Shown: positions 33,021 through 46,956, counted from the stretch's first letter. The stretch is 64,000 nucleotides of DNA from Molossus alvarezi (GCA_037176705.1 CM073898.1:25156488-25220487), one strand, 5' to 3'. Made by a program: numbers and translations. Notes: a model not told the origin generated them from the letters alone.

Positions 33021-36000
33021 TACACTTGGAATGACTAAGTTCGCTTTTCCTGGAATAGATTAAGAAACTACAGGTGTATGATACCTGTAACTCCTGGGGG
33101 TTAGCCTGACTATGTCCCCCTTCACCCTCACAAGTCCCTTTCTGTCACCATGTGATATCAATAGCCAATCTCAAAAATAAAGTCATTGATGCTTCAGGGT
33201 ATTAAGTATAGTCTGCTTCTCAAACCCAGAGCCCAAACTGCATTGATGGAGGGTCACCTGTTGGTAGAAAAACACTACACATCTGCCATCACTACTCTGG
33301 ATACCACACTGGGCCACGCTGGCAGTGGCCAGCCATGCTCCCCATTTCATACCCATTCTCTGCTCCATTCCAGAAGCCTCCGGAGCATCTTAAAAATATA
33401 TTTTATTCCATGAAAATTGATCCTTAGAAATCCATACTTCTATGGGCAATCCAGACATTACAGCAGCAAGGGCTCCAGATTGCAATTCTGACTGTGTGAT
33501 AAGAACCCTTGAAAACGTATTTAACTTTTATGTATTTTCATTTCCACAAAACTGAAGGAAGTACACCATACCACCCTTATTTATAGGCTGGTTGTTTGTT
33601 TGCTTGTTTGTTTGGAGCAAGTGTTCATGTTCATTGTACTTCTCTGCCTTGTCATCTCCTCCCACACTCCCCTCCCATCAGCATCTGCTTTCCTCAGGGT
33701 TCTTAAGGACAGAGCCATATCCTTGCTGCTGTTGACAGTGCCCAAGGAGAGAGCTAAGATCTATGCCAAGCATGCAGATTGCTGATGCTCCTAGCACCTC
33801 TGGTCCACTGGGTACCACAGCTGAGAAGATTCCAAACAGGGGCAGTGAGATCCGCCTCCAACCAGCCCTGCCACGCTTTGTCCTGAACAGTCTCCTTGTG
33901 CCTTAAGATTCCCAAATTCTCCTCTAAATAGAAACTTAACAGTTTCTTCCTCGCACTTCTTCTGGGCATGCCTCAAAGTCTCACGAAACCAATCCCTCCA
34001 TTTTTGGTCTCACCCCTCTAGCCAGGGGTCTCCAGCAGCTCCCAAAAGGACAGGCAGGGAACAAATGCTGTGCCCGTCCTCTACCACCCACCGCTCAGGC
34101 CTTAACCTACTGCTCCCCTCCCCAAGGGCACTGGATGCTTGGCGGACCCTGCACAGGATGAAGCACACTAAGGCTAATAATGCATGAAAGCCGAAAGGGA
34201 CTTGAAAGAGAAATACTGTCCCCACTAGCTGTATTTTGGCCCTAGTTCAGTCGAGGGGGAAAAAAAAAAGATGTTAAAAATAAAAATTCTTAGGAATTTC
34301 AGCATGGATTAAATATTTTCCTCCTGTTTTTATTTTACATCTGTAGAACCAAAAATGTACATGTTTATCTGGAAAACAGTATTTTTAGATTTTAGTTCAT
34401 GGGCATATTTAAATCTGAAGGTCATAACCAACAGCACCCTATATCCTTTATTGGAACTTTCTCCTCACCTACATTCATCTTTTCTTTTATTTCATCCTTA
34501 ATTGATGGTGATCTACAGGACTTAACATATTCAGGTCAATGGAGGAAAACTATAGGCAGTACACCATGACTGTCAGGTAGGGAATTTGTTCTTAAGCAGG
34601 TTATTTCTCACCATAAAAGTTGTAGTTGTATAAAAGAATACAAAATTGTTTAGTCTGATACTTTAGCAAGAGTAGTTTTAATATATTTTATGATGTTTAT
34701 GTGAGAACTGAGAAGCTGGTCACCATTTGGGGGGAGCGGGTTGAGGGGAGGTTAAGCAAATTATGCAGAAGACTGATACATGGCTATTTCCCAAAATTAA
34801 GCCAGGAGAGGAGCTCCAGAGAACCACTGAAATTCCAGGTGGACACACAGATGATCTGGGGAGGGTGGAAGAACAATAGCAGGCCTTTGGTGGAAAGATA
34901 AGAAAGGGGATTTTATGCGATAAAGGAGCTAGTTGTGAGCAGTCAAAAATGGGAAAGAGAGACAAAGACTAAGTTAATGTTAAGAAGGTGAGGAAAATGC
35001 CCATTGTGAGTCCAAAAGGAAGAAAGAGAAATTAAGCAACAAAAATTCAGGAACCAGAATAAACTTTTTTTAAAAGATAATAAATGGAATGTATTAGAGT
35101 CCCATACGAGTCTGGGGAATCTGCATCGGCTCACTAAATGGTGGTGTTCCCAAGCTTCACGAGCAAGTAAATGAGTGAACAAGATCTTGGTTTCTAGTCT
35201 ACCCTCTTTAACATCCACTACAGCAATCTGGCTAGCTTTTTCCTCCCCTCCAGGAGTCAGGGAAGGGGAGAAGGATGCAGACAAGAAAGGTGGGAGAGAA
35301 ATATATGAGACCACAGCAGCAAACATTTAAATAGAGGAAAGACCTGGGAGATGCTTCTGGGAAGACTGGAGAGATAAGTGCAGGATATACTGTGAGCTGG
35401 GGATCTATCTGGTAGACTGCGTCTCAAGGGGTCTGCAATGAGCTAGCAAATAGTGATCACAGATTCTTAGGCATAGATCTTTTGACAATTTAGATCATTT
35501 GCATTCAATGAGAATGGGTGATTTAAATCTAAGACTGGGACTGATTCTCCAGGCAGTGTACCTAAGGATATGGTGTTGGTGTTGGGCACCAGCTGCCACT
35601 CTACACGGATGCCCAAGATAGCTCTCACCTTCTGCCAGTGAGACCTCCCATCACACCTGCAAGCTTTCAGCAGGTTCCTCCACACACAGACAGCTGTAAC
35701 CTGCAGAGGCTTCTTCTTTAAGCAGAAAGGATAACATTGAAATTCATATGCTGCTTCTAGTGAACCCTTTGAGGACATAATTTAATGTAGAGGGGAAAGC
35801 TACTTTATTTCAATATTATAAGTGAAATAATAATTGATAATACATTAGGATGCCTTAGGCTGAAAATAACAGAAAACTCAACCAGGAATGTCATCAACCA
35901 AAAGAAGAATGCTGTAGTATCTCATGCAACAGAAAGTTCAAAGGTAGAATATGTTCAGGGTTGGTTAACTCACTGTTCAATGACATCATTAAGACATCTG

Positions 36001-38589
36001 AAGTTGGGGGGTGGGGGGGCGGTGGTATTTCAAATTTTCCACTTTTCCTTCCTCCACAAGTTGACTTTTATCCACACATTTATCCTCCATTGTTGTAAAC
36101 TGGTTGCCAAAGTTTTAAATGCCCTATAAAGATGCAACAGTGGGAACAAAAAAGGGTCTATTTCCTGCCTTGCATCTTTTCTCATCAAAAGGAAAATGTC
36201 CCTTAGACTTTCTGTCTCATTGCTCAGAATTGCTATTCATGCCAATTTCTAAACTAATCTCTGACAAGGAAAATGGGGTTGCCATGACTGATTTAATGTA
36301 ATCAAGATCCAGCTTTCCCTGAAGCACAAAAGTTGCCTGATATCTGATCAAAGTTGAATATTATTAGAAATAAAAAAATTAAAAAGCAGGAGGGGCCGAT
36401 GGAAGAGGGAGCCCACAGTATCTGTCATAGATCATATCTCGGGCATACCTTCCAAATACACCTTGACCTACCAGCTCCTCCTCTTCTGCTCCAACAATCC
36501 ACTTGCCACAAGGAAGATGAACCCACACCTACCTCTCGAATTTGAGCACAACTAAAGTAATAAAAGCCCTTCTAGGAGTAGGCTAGAAGCCCTGAGACCC
36601 AGTAAAATATTCTAGAGAAATGAAATGAATGTGAGTCATAGGCAGCTTCTGTTGAAACACGCCACCGATGAGAAACATAAGTCACATCATTAGTGGTGAT
36701 AAAGGATCCTCGAATTCTCAGTAAGTATCAGTCATGTACTGTTTCTGTTCATCTCTTGACCTGGGGTGTTTACAGTAGAGTTCTTGGCTTTTTATGAGGC
36801 TGTGTTGCATGGTTCAGAATCCTGTTTATCTCATTGCCACACATATAATCTAATCCTCTATAACTTGAAGTGACTTGAATAAGTTGGGTTTTTCCCACCA
36901 GAAACTTTATTTAACCTGGATATTTGGGAGCTGAATGAGACCTACAGGTTTGTTGTGTTTGATTCTCACATAGTTGGTCTGTGAAGTGTTTTTTTTTTTT
37001 TAATTTTTAATTAATTATGAATATTTTTAAAAGCAGGAAACTATACACATTTTTGTAAAATCTGGATTTCCGGCTTTTCTTGAAAAATCAGATCTGAGCA
37101 CCTGGGCCAGCCTCCTACATATGACCTTACCTGAAGCTGACTAGTAGATCCCTCTTTGGAAGGGAAATAGACTCTCCAGCATGCTACAGATTACATTTCA
37201 TATTTATTCTGTCTGCTTGATCCACCCCCAGCATTTGAGCTTATGGTCCCTGGCTACCTAATCAAAAATACCCATGGACCTGAATTTAATAAACCCAAGA
37301 GTCATTGCCAGTTCAATCTGAGGTTGAAAAGCAAATATATATGAAGGGAGAGACATATGTGTGCGTGACATATGATCTCCTATCAGGAGCTCTGAGACAT
37401 GAGGCCAACCCCCAGAGGAAAAGCATTTTAGACGCACAGGCCTCCTCCCTCCCCGCACATCTTGGGAAGCTAGCCAGCCCGATAGGAGAGAAAGAGGAGA
37501 GACTCAAACATCCCATTGTTTTTGGTCTAGTCTACAACAATCACTGTGTCGTGGGAGGCCCCAGAGCACTAGATCTGATTACCTGCTGATCCTGATTTCA
37601 GCTTGCAGAACAAGCCTGCTCCCATTAGTGGTTGTATACAATTACACTCTGATATGCTTTGGGGATCTACCACAATATTCTTTTCAGGGATTTCTCACAC
37701 ACATACACTTAATGTTGATAGGCCTGACAGCAGGTGGCCCAAATGGAGTCTGGAAACACTCAGTTTCGTCAGCACTTTATACATGTTTCTCAAAGTCCGT
37801 ATTTTCTTCCTACTTGAATCGCCACTTTATAACCATTCCCATAAAAACCATCTTCCATGCTGAATGTCAGAGAGCAAAAAATGAGAGAAAGCCGGGCGGG
37901 AGGAGGGGGATATTTCACCAATTATTTTCAATAAATGCCTAATTCCAAATTAAATCAAAACTATTAAAATGTACTAACTTAACATCTCAAGCTCTCAGTC
38001 CAGAAATAGCCAATATTTAATATGAACAGAAATGTCCATAGCATGACATAATGCTGCATGTTGAAATGGGCAATTGAGTACGGATTCTTCAGCTGATGAG
38101 ATGAAAAAAATAGTTCTTAAAAATTAGGACAGACAAAAAAAAAAAATCACCAAAAAAAAAGCAGCTAAGTATCCTAGAGATTACTGTGGCCTTTGGAGAA
38201 ATTTCTATCACACTGGCTGCAGCCATAGGGAAATGAAGTTAGTGTAATAAGATCAGACATTTTGAGTCCAGAGCACCGCTTCAAGCCTGGAAGGACACTA
38301 AACACAAGCAGTGCTGTCTCCAGACAATCCAGGGGAGGCCAGTCTTCCGTCTGCTTTACTTTCTGATGGACAAAGGTAGTGTCTCGTGAAAATCCTGTTG
38401 AAAATAGAAGGGTTCTTTCTACTGAAAGAGTTTTAGCACGTGCAATGTGGGCTCTAGTACATGAAGGAATTGGACATTTTCTAGAATTCCTCTCCCGGTC
38501 CTCTCATCACTCTAGGAAGTGCTTGAACATGGAGTGATTAGGCATGGAACTAAGAATATTTCATAGACTTTGGTGTGTTTGCCTCTACC
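33021..38589. other. Intergenic DNA, mostly unassigned
   Basis: About 5.5 kb without a confident family call. Parts near 34.7-35.3 kb and 35.85-36.3 kb look like ancient repeats I cannot name. No VES SINE lies in this stretch, which is unusual for the window. Confidence 0.4.
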
Positions 38590-38790
38590 ATTTAGTTCAG
38601 CACAATTCAATCAGAACTTACTGGGCGCCTACTCTGCCCAGAACTGTGCTAAGGGCTGTAACAACTATGAAAGAAGCTTACAACAAAGCTTTGACCTCGA
38701 GAAGCTTGCCATCTTGTTGGGTGGGCTGAAACTTTACATATGAAGGAACTGGAGAACAACACAAGACAAGAATATAATTGAGCATTAAAA
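38590..38790 (-). repeat. L2/MIR-type relic
   Basis: CTTACTGGGCGCCTACTCTG and GAACTGTGCTAAGGGCTGTA are the reversed 3' end common to L2/MIR. Confidence 0.45.
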
Positions 38791-38929
38791 TTGATCTAAC
38801 ATCTACCCAATCTCAGGTTTGTTATGTACCATTCCACAAATATATTACTAAATTATAACAAATTCAATTCATTATAATTTAAATATATTAAAATCTATCA
38901 TGAGCCACATTCCAGCGTAGCTAAAATGA

Positions 38930-39830
38930 AAAGATAGACAATGACACATGTGAAAAATGTGAAACATTTGCCAGTGTAGCTCAGTGGTTGAGCATCGACC
39001 CATGCCCCAAGCAGTCACCGGTTCAGTTCCTGGTCAGGGCACATGCCCAGGTTGTGGGTTGGCTCCCTAGCAGGGGGCATGCAGCTGATCGATGTTGATG
39101 TTTCTCTCTCATCAGTGTTTCTCTCTCTCTCTCTCTCCTTCTCCCTTCCTCTCTCTAAAAAAATCAATAAAAATATTAATTAATAAATAAAAATGTGAAA
39201 AATTGGAGCTCTCACATACCTATAATGAGGGAACAAATTGTACAACCATTTTGAAAAACTCTGGCAGTATGTATGAATATAAGTGTGTCTTATGACCTAG
39301 TAATTTTACTCTGGGATTTATATCCAGTTAAATCCATATATATTTTCACCAAAAAAATATGTATAAGAATGGTCATAGCAGCACTATTCATAATGGTCCC
39401 AAACTAGAAACAACCCAAATGACCATCAGTAGTAGTAGAATAGACATGTTGCACATTCAGGCAATAAGCTACTATGGAATAGTGAGAAAAGACAAACTAC
39501 AACTGTACACAACCATATAAATGAGTCTCATCAACATAAGTGGAGCAAAAGAAGCCAGACAAGAAAAGATGACTACATACTTTACGATTCCACTTGTATA
39601 AAGTTCCAAAGCAGGTAAAACTGATCTATTGCGGTAGAACTCAGGATAGTGGTTAGCATTGTTCAGGGAGGGTGGTTATTGGGATGAGAGGCAAGAGGAG
39701 GACTGTGGGGTGCTGGTAATGATCTATTTCTTGACCTGGGAGGTGATTACATGAGTGTGCTCACTTTATGAAACTTCATTGAACTTGATATGATTTGTAC
39801 ACTTTTCTATGTACTTTGTCAATTAAAAAA
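38930..39830 (+). mobile_element. L1M 3' end, interrupted by a SINE
   Basis: TCATAGCAGCACTATTCATA, AACAACCCAAATGACCATCA, GCTACTATGGAATAGTGAGA and TTGATATGATTTGTACACTT are old L1 ORF2/3' UTR phrases. The SINE at 38,965 splits it. Confidence 0.8.
38965..39188 (+). mobile_element. VES-type SINE (second subfamily) in the L1M
   Basis: Head GCCAGTGTAGCTCAGTGG and an AATAAAAATATTAA tail. The TSD AAAAATGTGAAA lies at 38,953-38,964 and 39,189-39,200. Confidence 0.95.
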
Positions 39831-40479
39831 TCCATACGAGTCACATGCAAGTATTACAAATGTATCCATCTATCCTAAATGTTTCTGTTAATGAAGAATT
39901 AAAACCCAGAAGAGTTGTAGTAATTGACTTCAACTAGAACCAGGAATAGTCTTTGACTAGGACCAGGAATTTCAGATTTCTGAACTCCCTGTTTCATCAC
40001 TGATTCTCCAGACAATTTTAGAAAAAAAATATTACTTCTAATACCTCTATTTTTAAATAGAGGTATTAACAAGTTTCACTTTCATTCTTCATTCACCATC
40101 TAATAGATTTGCCTTTAAGGGTGAAACATGTGAGATTGCCCAGCAGTCGATGCTTTTGGCATTAAATCAAAATGAATGCTTAAGTCCCTCATCATTCTCA
40201 TGATAGGTAACAGAGTCCTATGCACGTAGGGATGTGCTGTTGTCCAAACCGAATCACTATTACTACATAACAGTTAGCCTGGTTCTCTGCTGAACGCACA
40301 GGGAAGGCTGGGCTGTCTGGCATAAACCTTCGTGTGGAAGCCAGGCTCCTTTCTCTCCCTCCCAGGAAGATGGAGAGAGGCGCCTCTCCTTCCTTACCTG
40401 GATCGATTAGTTTGCTCTGGGCAGCCGGGAGAAGTAACAAGTCTTAGGAATATGAGAAATGGAAAGAGGGTTGGTCTTG

Positions 40480-40720
40480 AGGGAAGAAGACCTGGTGCTG
40501 TCACTTATTAGCTGGAATATTTTAGACAGTCATCCCACTTCCCCAAATTTCAATGTACTCATCTTTAAAATGAGGGTATAACCATTTTCTACTCACCTCC
40601 TTGGGTTGTTTGGAGGTGAAATGAGATTTATATATAAAAGTTTTTGGGGAAGTAGAAAGTGCTATACAAACGCAAAGTATTATAATTGTGTAAAAGTGCT
40701 GTCACTAAAATCTGTTGGAT
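40480..40720 (+). repeat. MIR relic
   Basis: CTGTCACTTATTAGCTGG, TCATCTTTAAAATGAGGGTA and AGAAAGTGCTATACAAACGC are forward MIR. Confidence 0.7.
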
Positions 40721-40739
40721 TCTTTTAAAAACAAGTGTT

Positions 40740-41190
40740 TATATGAACCACTCAGGTGCTGAGGACACAGCACAGTAAACAGGACAAACAAGGTCCCCAC
40801 GCTCGAGCAGCTTACGTGGTGGGGGAAGACAGAGTGAAAAGGCAAAAAATGAAATGATGTTGGCTCATAAAAAGTGCTGTGAAGGACATGAAGCAAAGCA
40901 GTGCCCTAGAGAAGGATCAGGAGGTTTCCTTAGGCTGCGTGGTCAGGGAAGGTCTGTCTGAGGTGGTGGCATTGGAGCTGTGTCCTGCATGTGACCATGA
41001 CGTTCTGGGGAAAGAGAACTCCAGGCAGAGGGAACAGCAGATGCAAAGGTGCTGAGATAGCTCAGGAACTTGCCACCTATAAGGACCAGACAGAGAACCA
41101 GTGTGGCTGGAGCAGGGAGATGAGAGGTGGTCAGGGAGATGGCGTCAGGCCACAAAAGGCACCGTGGGGCATGTGAGGGGCAGGGGTACC
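40740..41190 (-). repeat. Ancient L2-like repeat, long copy
   Basis: CAGTAAACAGGACAAACAAG, GGTCAGGGAAGGTCTGTCTG, AACTCCAGGCAGAGGGAACA and GTGTGGCTGGAGCAGGGAGA form the family consensus as I remember it. Same family as 3,985. Confidence 0.5.
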
Positions 41191-41579
41191 TGGTAGGTAG
41201 GAGAGGGCACAGGACTGAGTTTTGTTTATAGCAGAAGAAGAACTGGCAGCAGATGACTTTTCTCCCAGGGAAATCGCTGTGAAATTATAAAATCGGGCCT
41301 TACTTCCGACTTGCAATGTTTTGGACAGTCACCTACAGGTTCCAGGGGTGGCTTCACTGTGACGCTAATGAAGTGTGGGTCTCGGAGCGCCTCACTTGTG
41401 CAGGCCCTGGGAGGCACCCCAGCATTCTTGTAATCAAAGTTTGTGTTCTTTTACTTAAAAAAAATCTCCCCAAATCTGCCCCTACCCCTGAATATATCCA
41501 AATGCCATTGCACATTTCTAGAATTAGAGCATCAGTAAGTCAGGACGCAGAGGTTTATAAATGTTCCTCCCTTTGATTA

Positions 41580-42545
41580 CCTCAGGGTTCTCCTGTCCTG
41601 CCAAAAAGTCTGAGGTCACATTTCTATAGGTGACCCTATTCCCTTCTATCCTCACAAGGCTCCGGAGTCATACTTCCCACATTCCAGCCCCAGCTAACCT
41701 TCCCAGCCTCATTCCCCTCGGCTCCTCCAAGGCCCTCCTGTGCAAAGCTTCACCAATTTGTTCCTCTTCTGGAAAAACTCTTCTCTTGGCTCCATATTTT
41801 TGCATATGCTGTTCTTCATGACTTGAGTGCGCTCCCCCCTCCTCTGTCAAACTCTAGCTGAACCCTCTGCTCTATAAAGCTGAAGTCTCCTTGGCCTCCT
41901 CTTGGTACGGCTCCCATGACGCCGTGTGCATCGCTGGATGAAGGCGTCGATCTCACTGTCTGCGGGTTCTCATTTACATGTCTGCCTGACCCTGCCGCCC
42001 CCACACTGGACCAGTGAATTCCTTGGGCACGTGTTCTGTTCACCTCCTGCATTCTCTTGCTCCATTTCAGTACCCAGCACAATAGCAAGTTGTGAATCAG
42101 GGCGTGGCAACCTTCCAAATAGTTAGCAGAGGAGAACACAGTGTTCGAGGAAACTTCTCATTGTGCCAACATACTTCCAAGCATGTAACCCATTTATTTT
42201 TATTTTATTTTATTATTATTTTTTTTATCCTCACCCGAGGATGTTTTTCCATTTTTTGTTCAGATAGAGTGGGAGGGAGAAAGAGAGAGAGAAACATCGA
42301 CATGAAAGGGACACATCGAGTGGTCGCCGCCCAATCAGGGCTGGGGACAAACTGCAACCAAGGTACTTGCCCTTAGTGGGAACCGAACCCAGGTCTCTCT
42401 GGACCACAGGCCAACGCTCCAACCGCTGAGCCAAACCGGCCAGGGCTATTTATTTTTATTTATTTATTTTTTTTACAGACACATCCCTCCCAGCAAGCCC
42501 AATGCCTGGTACACACTAGGTGCTCAATAAATGATGTTTGACTGC
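41580..42545 (+). repeat. L2 element interrupted by a SINE
   Basis: CTTGGCTCCATATTTTTGCA, CTCTGTCAAACTCTAGCTGA, AATTCCTTGGGCACGTGTTC, then after the SINE CCTGGTACACACTAGGTGCT and CAATAAATGATGTTTGACTG. The order is that of an L2 3' end. Confidence 0.7.
42219..42446 (-). mobile_element. VES SINE inside L2
   Basis: TTATCCTCACCCGAGGATGT tail side and GAGCCAAACCGGCCAGGG head complement. The flanks share CTATTTATTTTTATTT-like sequence. Confidence 0.9.
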
Positions 42546-45500
42546 ATGGCTGTGCACCTTCTGATGCAAGGCACAGCTGTGGGCACTAGCAGAGAGCTCC
42601 CTTGCTTCTGGGAGACCTCATACTGCACTGCAAGGTGGAACATGGCACTTATTATAAACAAAATAGCTACATAAGATCATTTTAAATAGTAGTAAGTGTT
42701 ATGAGGCCGTATTAGAAGAACTATGGTTGGGGGAGCTACTTTGGTTGGGATGTCAGGGATAACCATGCCCAGGAGTGAACAATGAATTAATCTTGTCCCC
42801 TTTGCTCAATAAACAAGAACTAAATTATCTGCTTCTCTAAGGGTGTATGGGTTTGGGGAGGAGGCAGATCTGGTTTGGTTGGGGCTTGTTCCCCTGAAGA
42901 TGCTTCCCGAGGTCCTGTGGGAGGAGCAAAGCTTTCCCAGGGTAGTCACTGCCATTTGTCTGGCCGCTGGATTGCAGAGCTGGCCTCCGTGTTTACTAAA
43001 CAGACCGATGTGATTATCCGGACAAGATCTGAAAGCCAAAGGCAAAACTGAGCACAAATACAAGGCCACCTATTCAATTCAGGCCGCAAACCAGGCCGGC
43101 TAAAAGGCTGAATATAAAACAGTCAGAGAGAGTTTTAGTAAAAGTGAGTTACATAATTTGAGACTTGCTTGAGACTCAGACAAAGGCGTGCTTATCTCAA
43201 GGTTAGAGGAAGAATTAAGACCAGCAGCCGTTCCCAAGCACTCTTCCTGTACGGTTTCTGCTAACGATGAGGCTCTGCGTTGGGAACGAGGGGTGACAGG
43301 CCCCCACAGCTCGTTCCCTTGGGTTAATCTGGATGTCTTCTGGGCAAGGTGCGGGTCCTTCCTGGTGGTGGATCATGGCACCTTCAAAATCATTGCCGTT
43401 TCACAGCACGAAACTGGTCCAGCTGGAAGCAACCTTGGAGACCAGAGGGCCAACTCTTTCCTGTTATGGGTAAGAAACCTCAGAGGTCATCCAGCCAGGT
43501 ACCACAGGACAGGGAGTAGAAGCCCTGAGGTCCAGGCCAGGGCATGTCCACTTCCTCTCACTGCCGGCTCCTTCAGACACATCCACGGCCCCCAGTCATC
43601 AGCTGATAGCTGGGGGGACCCTGGGCTTGAGCCTCCCCAAAACTCGCTGAGGCTGACCCCACCCTCCCTCCTGAAGCCTTCTCCTTTCTCCCTTTCCTTT
43701 TCCTTCTCATCCTCTCTTCTTTCTCCCCCTTTTACTTCCTCAACCTCACGCAGGGTTTGTCTTGCTAGTGGCCTGGGAGACAGCGCAGTCTGGAAACGAA
43801 ACGTTTCTTTCTCTTTCTACCATCTCTTCTGCCTCTCTCCCAGCTGAAGCCTTGCCCTGAGGGCCCTTCCTGCCACCACCCCCTTCCCGTGTCCTCCCCA
43901 TCCCCAAGCCTTTTCCTCCCTGCTAGTAATTGTTACTACTAGAAAACTGGTCATGTTTAGGGTAGAACCCACCACAAGGCAATTGCATTTAATAGGGCAC
44001 TTGAGCACCCAACAGCTTTCAGTAAGAAACCAAGTCCCCACAGTGGACAGACTTGGAGACAGGGCCTTCCCGACCTCCTTCCGGCATCATTTAGAGGCAG
44101 CCAGGCGTGTCAGAGGTAATAGAGCTGCCCAGCCTCTCCCCTCCCCCCGCCCCTGCGCCACCTCCTTCAGGGCACAGTAGTCTGGTCCTAGTATCCATTG
44201 CCCTGGCAGGGGATGTTCTTTAGTGAAATCTACATCTGTCATCCTCTGATACTATCCTCGTTGGGGACATATAACTCTCGTCATCGCCTCTGTGTCCTCC
44301 CCTTTGTTATAGACAAGGAGGAAGAAATGGGTAAACCCAAACCCCACTCAGAAATCCTGACTCACACAAACAAGCAAAGGGCTGCTACTGAACCCGTGCC
44401 AGTAGGTGTGTGGCTAACAGCTTAAAACCCAGCAGAATGTGGCCGAAGCTGGTTCTGCGAACAATGAAGTGTTTCTTTGTTCAGGGCACCTGCTGGGCCA
44501 GGTTAAAGTAGGAGGCAGGCTCATGCAGGGCTGGTAGGCTCCCAGGGGCGTTGGGATTACCTGGTCTCCTTCTGGATGGACAGGCAGATCTGGCAGGCTG
44601 GCGGGAACAGAGTGAGGCCTTGGGAGAGCTTCTCCCTGCAACTCTGCCAGCATCCCTAAACATTCTGGCTCTAGGTTTGGGGACGTTGGCAACAAAAATG
44701 ATAGCTCTGAAATTTATTTTGCCTCTCCAAAGAAAACTGTAAGAATCCCCATGGCTCCAGAATTTTAGAAGTGTTAGTTTTGGATAACTGGCTTTTCCAA
44801 ATCCCTACCACATCAGCAATGCCCACCAGAGAGAAGGAAAACGTGCATTTCTGGGCACCAGGTCCACACTGTCCCTTTCTCATTACTGGGCAGCATTTGC
44901 CTTAAATTTGCATCACAACAAAGGGCACTAGCACCAAACCGGTGGCTGTTGCTGGGTTATTTTGCATTTTTTTATCATCTTATTTAGAAAGCCATGGGAC
45001 CTTTTCATTTAAAACTTTTGGCTCCCTAGAAGTGGGATGGCCTTTTAGTTCCAGCATATTTGGGGACAATGGGTCAGAGAGAAGGCACAGGATGTATGAG
45101 AGCATGTGTTTAAATTTCCAGTGTTGCTTTTAGAACAATTCAAGAATGAAGTCCTCCCAGGGTGGCTTACTGGTGGCAGAGAGCAAACCCTCACAGTGAG
45201 TCAGCCAGGGAGCAACGGGGGCTAAAACGGGGAGCCGGCTGCTTTCTTGGCAGGATCCAAGGACTGGGCCTAATGACGTCTGATCAAACTTTTGGAAACT
45301 ATCATCTACCTCTTCTGAGCGTAGCCATAGGATATCTCCATAGTGTCTTCTGCATGGATGTCACTGAAAACATTGTGTAGTCATCATGCAAGGCCTTCTT
45401 TATGAGGCCCCTCAGGAGAAAGCTTGTTCTGATCCTAATACCAAGGATAGACATACACCTCTCAAACAATTATGTTACCTTCTGGGATTTTTTGCATTCT

Positions 45501-45689
45501 TGCAAGCAGTCTTTAGAACCCAGGCAGACATTCTGGATGGATTCTGCACCCAGGACTGCCTTTAGGGGAACTGCCTGTCTGGACCCTCAAATCCCAGACG
45601 ACACCTCCATGGACAGCCAGTCCTAGAGCTTCAAGAAGCCTAACCTCAGCCCCAAGCAAATTCCTGAATCTGAATTTCTGTGGACATAT
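42546..45689. other. Intergenic DNA, GC-moderate, unassigned
   Basis: Contains a 219-codon plus-strand frame (43,188-43,847) that I judge noncoding. Its middle (about 43,420-43,560) resembles an ancient MIR-type repeat. Confidence 0.4.
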
Positions 45690-45850
45690 CATTTATTCAG
45701 TAACAAATATTTCATATGACCAATATGTATAGAGTATCTACTATGTGCCAGATGATAAGGCCATGAACATAACAGGCAAAATCCCTTATTTTCAAAGAGT
45801 TTACGGTCTTGTAGATGTACCTTGCTGGATCCACTTGAACTGGCAGATAT
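45690..45850 (-). repeat. L2-like relic
   Basis: GAGTATCTACTATGTGCCAG and TTTCAAAGAGTTTACGGTCT fit a reversed L2 3' end. Confidence 0.5.
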
Positions 45851-45959
45851 GCCGATGAAATTAACAGGCTGCTAAGGTGGAAACCTTAGAGAAGCACCAG
45901 AGGATCAAACTAACAACAACATAAAATGCTGATCGGAGCTAGAGTGAATATGAAGAAAT

Positions 45960-46150
45960 GTGCAAGAATTCTGTTTCTGCTGGCTGTGTAACCTCCATCA
46001 CGTGACTTAACCTCTGAGTCCCAGTTTCTGCATCTAAAAGATGAGAATATCTTAAGGCTTAGAGTGAGAAATAACTGAGATAATATTGATTCAGCTCTCA
46101 ACACATGTTGATAAAGCTCATGAATGTGCTCGATAAACACTGGCTCCTAA
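45960..46150 (+). repeat. MIR relic
   Basis: CACGTGACTTAACCTCTGAG, TCCCAGTTTCTGCATCTAAA. Confidence 0.6.
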
Positions 46151-46157
46151 TACTTTT

Positions 46158-46939
46158 TTTTTTAATTAATTTATTTTTGTTACAGATGGTTCTCCTTTTT
46201 CCCCCATTGACACCCTCCTCCCGATCATCCCCCCTGCCCCCCCAACATAATCGTCCATGTCCATTGGTTATGCGTACATGCATGTAAGTTCTGTGGTGTA
46301 ACTCTTCCCTCCCCCCACCCCCTCATCTGAGGTTTGTCCGTCTCTATCCCATATCTATGTCTCTGGGTCCATTCTGTTCATCAGTTTGTGTTTTCATTCT
46401 GTTCCACAAATAAGTGAGATCATGTGATATTTGTCTTTCTCTGATTGGCTTGTTTTGTTTAGCATAATTCTCTTCAGGTCCCTCCGTGTCGTCTCAAATG
46501 ATAAGAGATCTTTCTCTCTTACAGCTGCATAGTACTCCATTGTGTATATGTACCACAGCTTTTTTTATCTACTCATCTACTAATGGACACTTGGGCTGTT
46601 TCCAGATATTAGCAATTGTAAATAGTGCTGCTATGAACATAGGGGTACATATATTCTTTCTGATTGGTGTTTCAGGTTTCTTAGGATATATTTCTAGGAA
46701 TGGGATCACTGGATCAAACGACAGTTCAGTTTTTAATTTTTTGAGGAAACACCATATTGTTTTCCATTGTGGCTGCACCAGTCTGCATTCCCACCAGCAG
46801 TGTACTGGAGTCCCCTTTTCTCCACACCCTCGCCAGCACTTGTTGTTTGATGCTTTGTTGATGGCGGCCATTCTGGCAGGTGTGAGGTGATACCCCATAG
46901 TTGTTTTAATTTGCATCTCTCTGATGGTTAGTGATGTTG
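46158..46939 (-). mobile_element. L1 3' end, 5' truncated, about 780 bp
   Basis: From the T-tract and TTAATTTATTTTTGTTACAG through the 3' UTR into the ORF2 C-terminus. The minus-strand frame reads [36 protein letters not shown] and [15 protein letters not shown], the end of L1 ORF2. The C-terminal domain is partly open (46,569-46,950), but there is no polymerase. A degenerate TSD (TGGCTCCTAATACTTTT / TGGCTCCCATGACTTTT) may flank it. Confidence 0.9.
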
Positions 46940-46956
46940 TGGCTCCCATGACTTTT

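Noticed and set aside
46486..46890. 134-codon plus-strand frame
   Set aside because: Antisense shadow of the L1 ORF2 C-terminal region.
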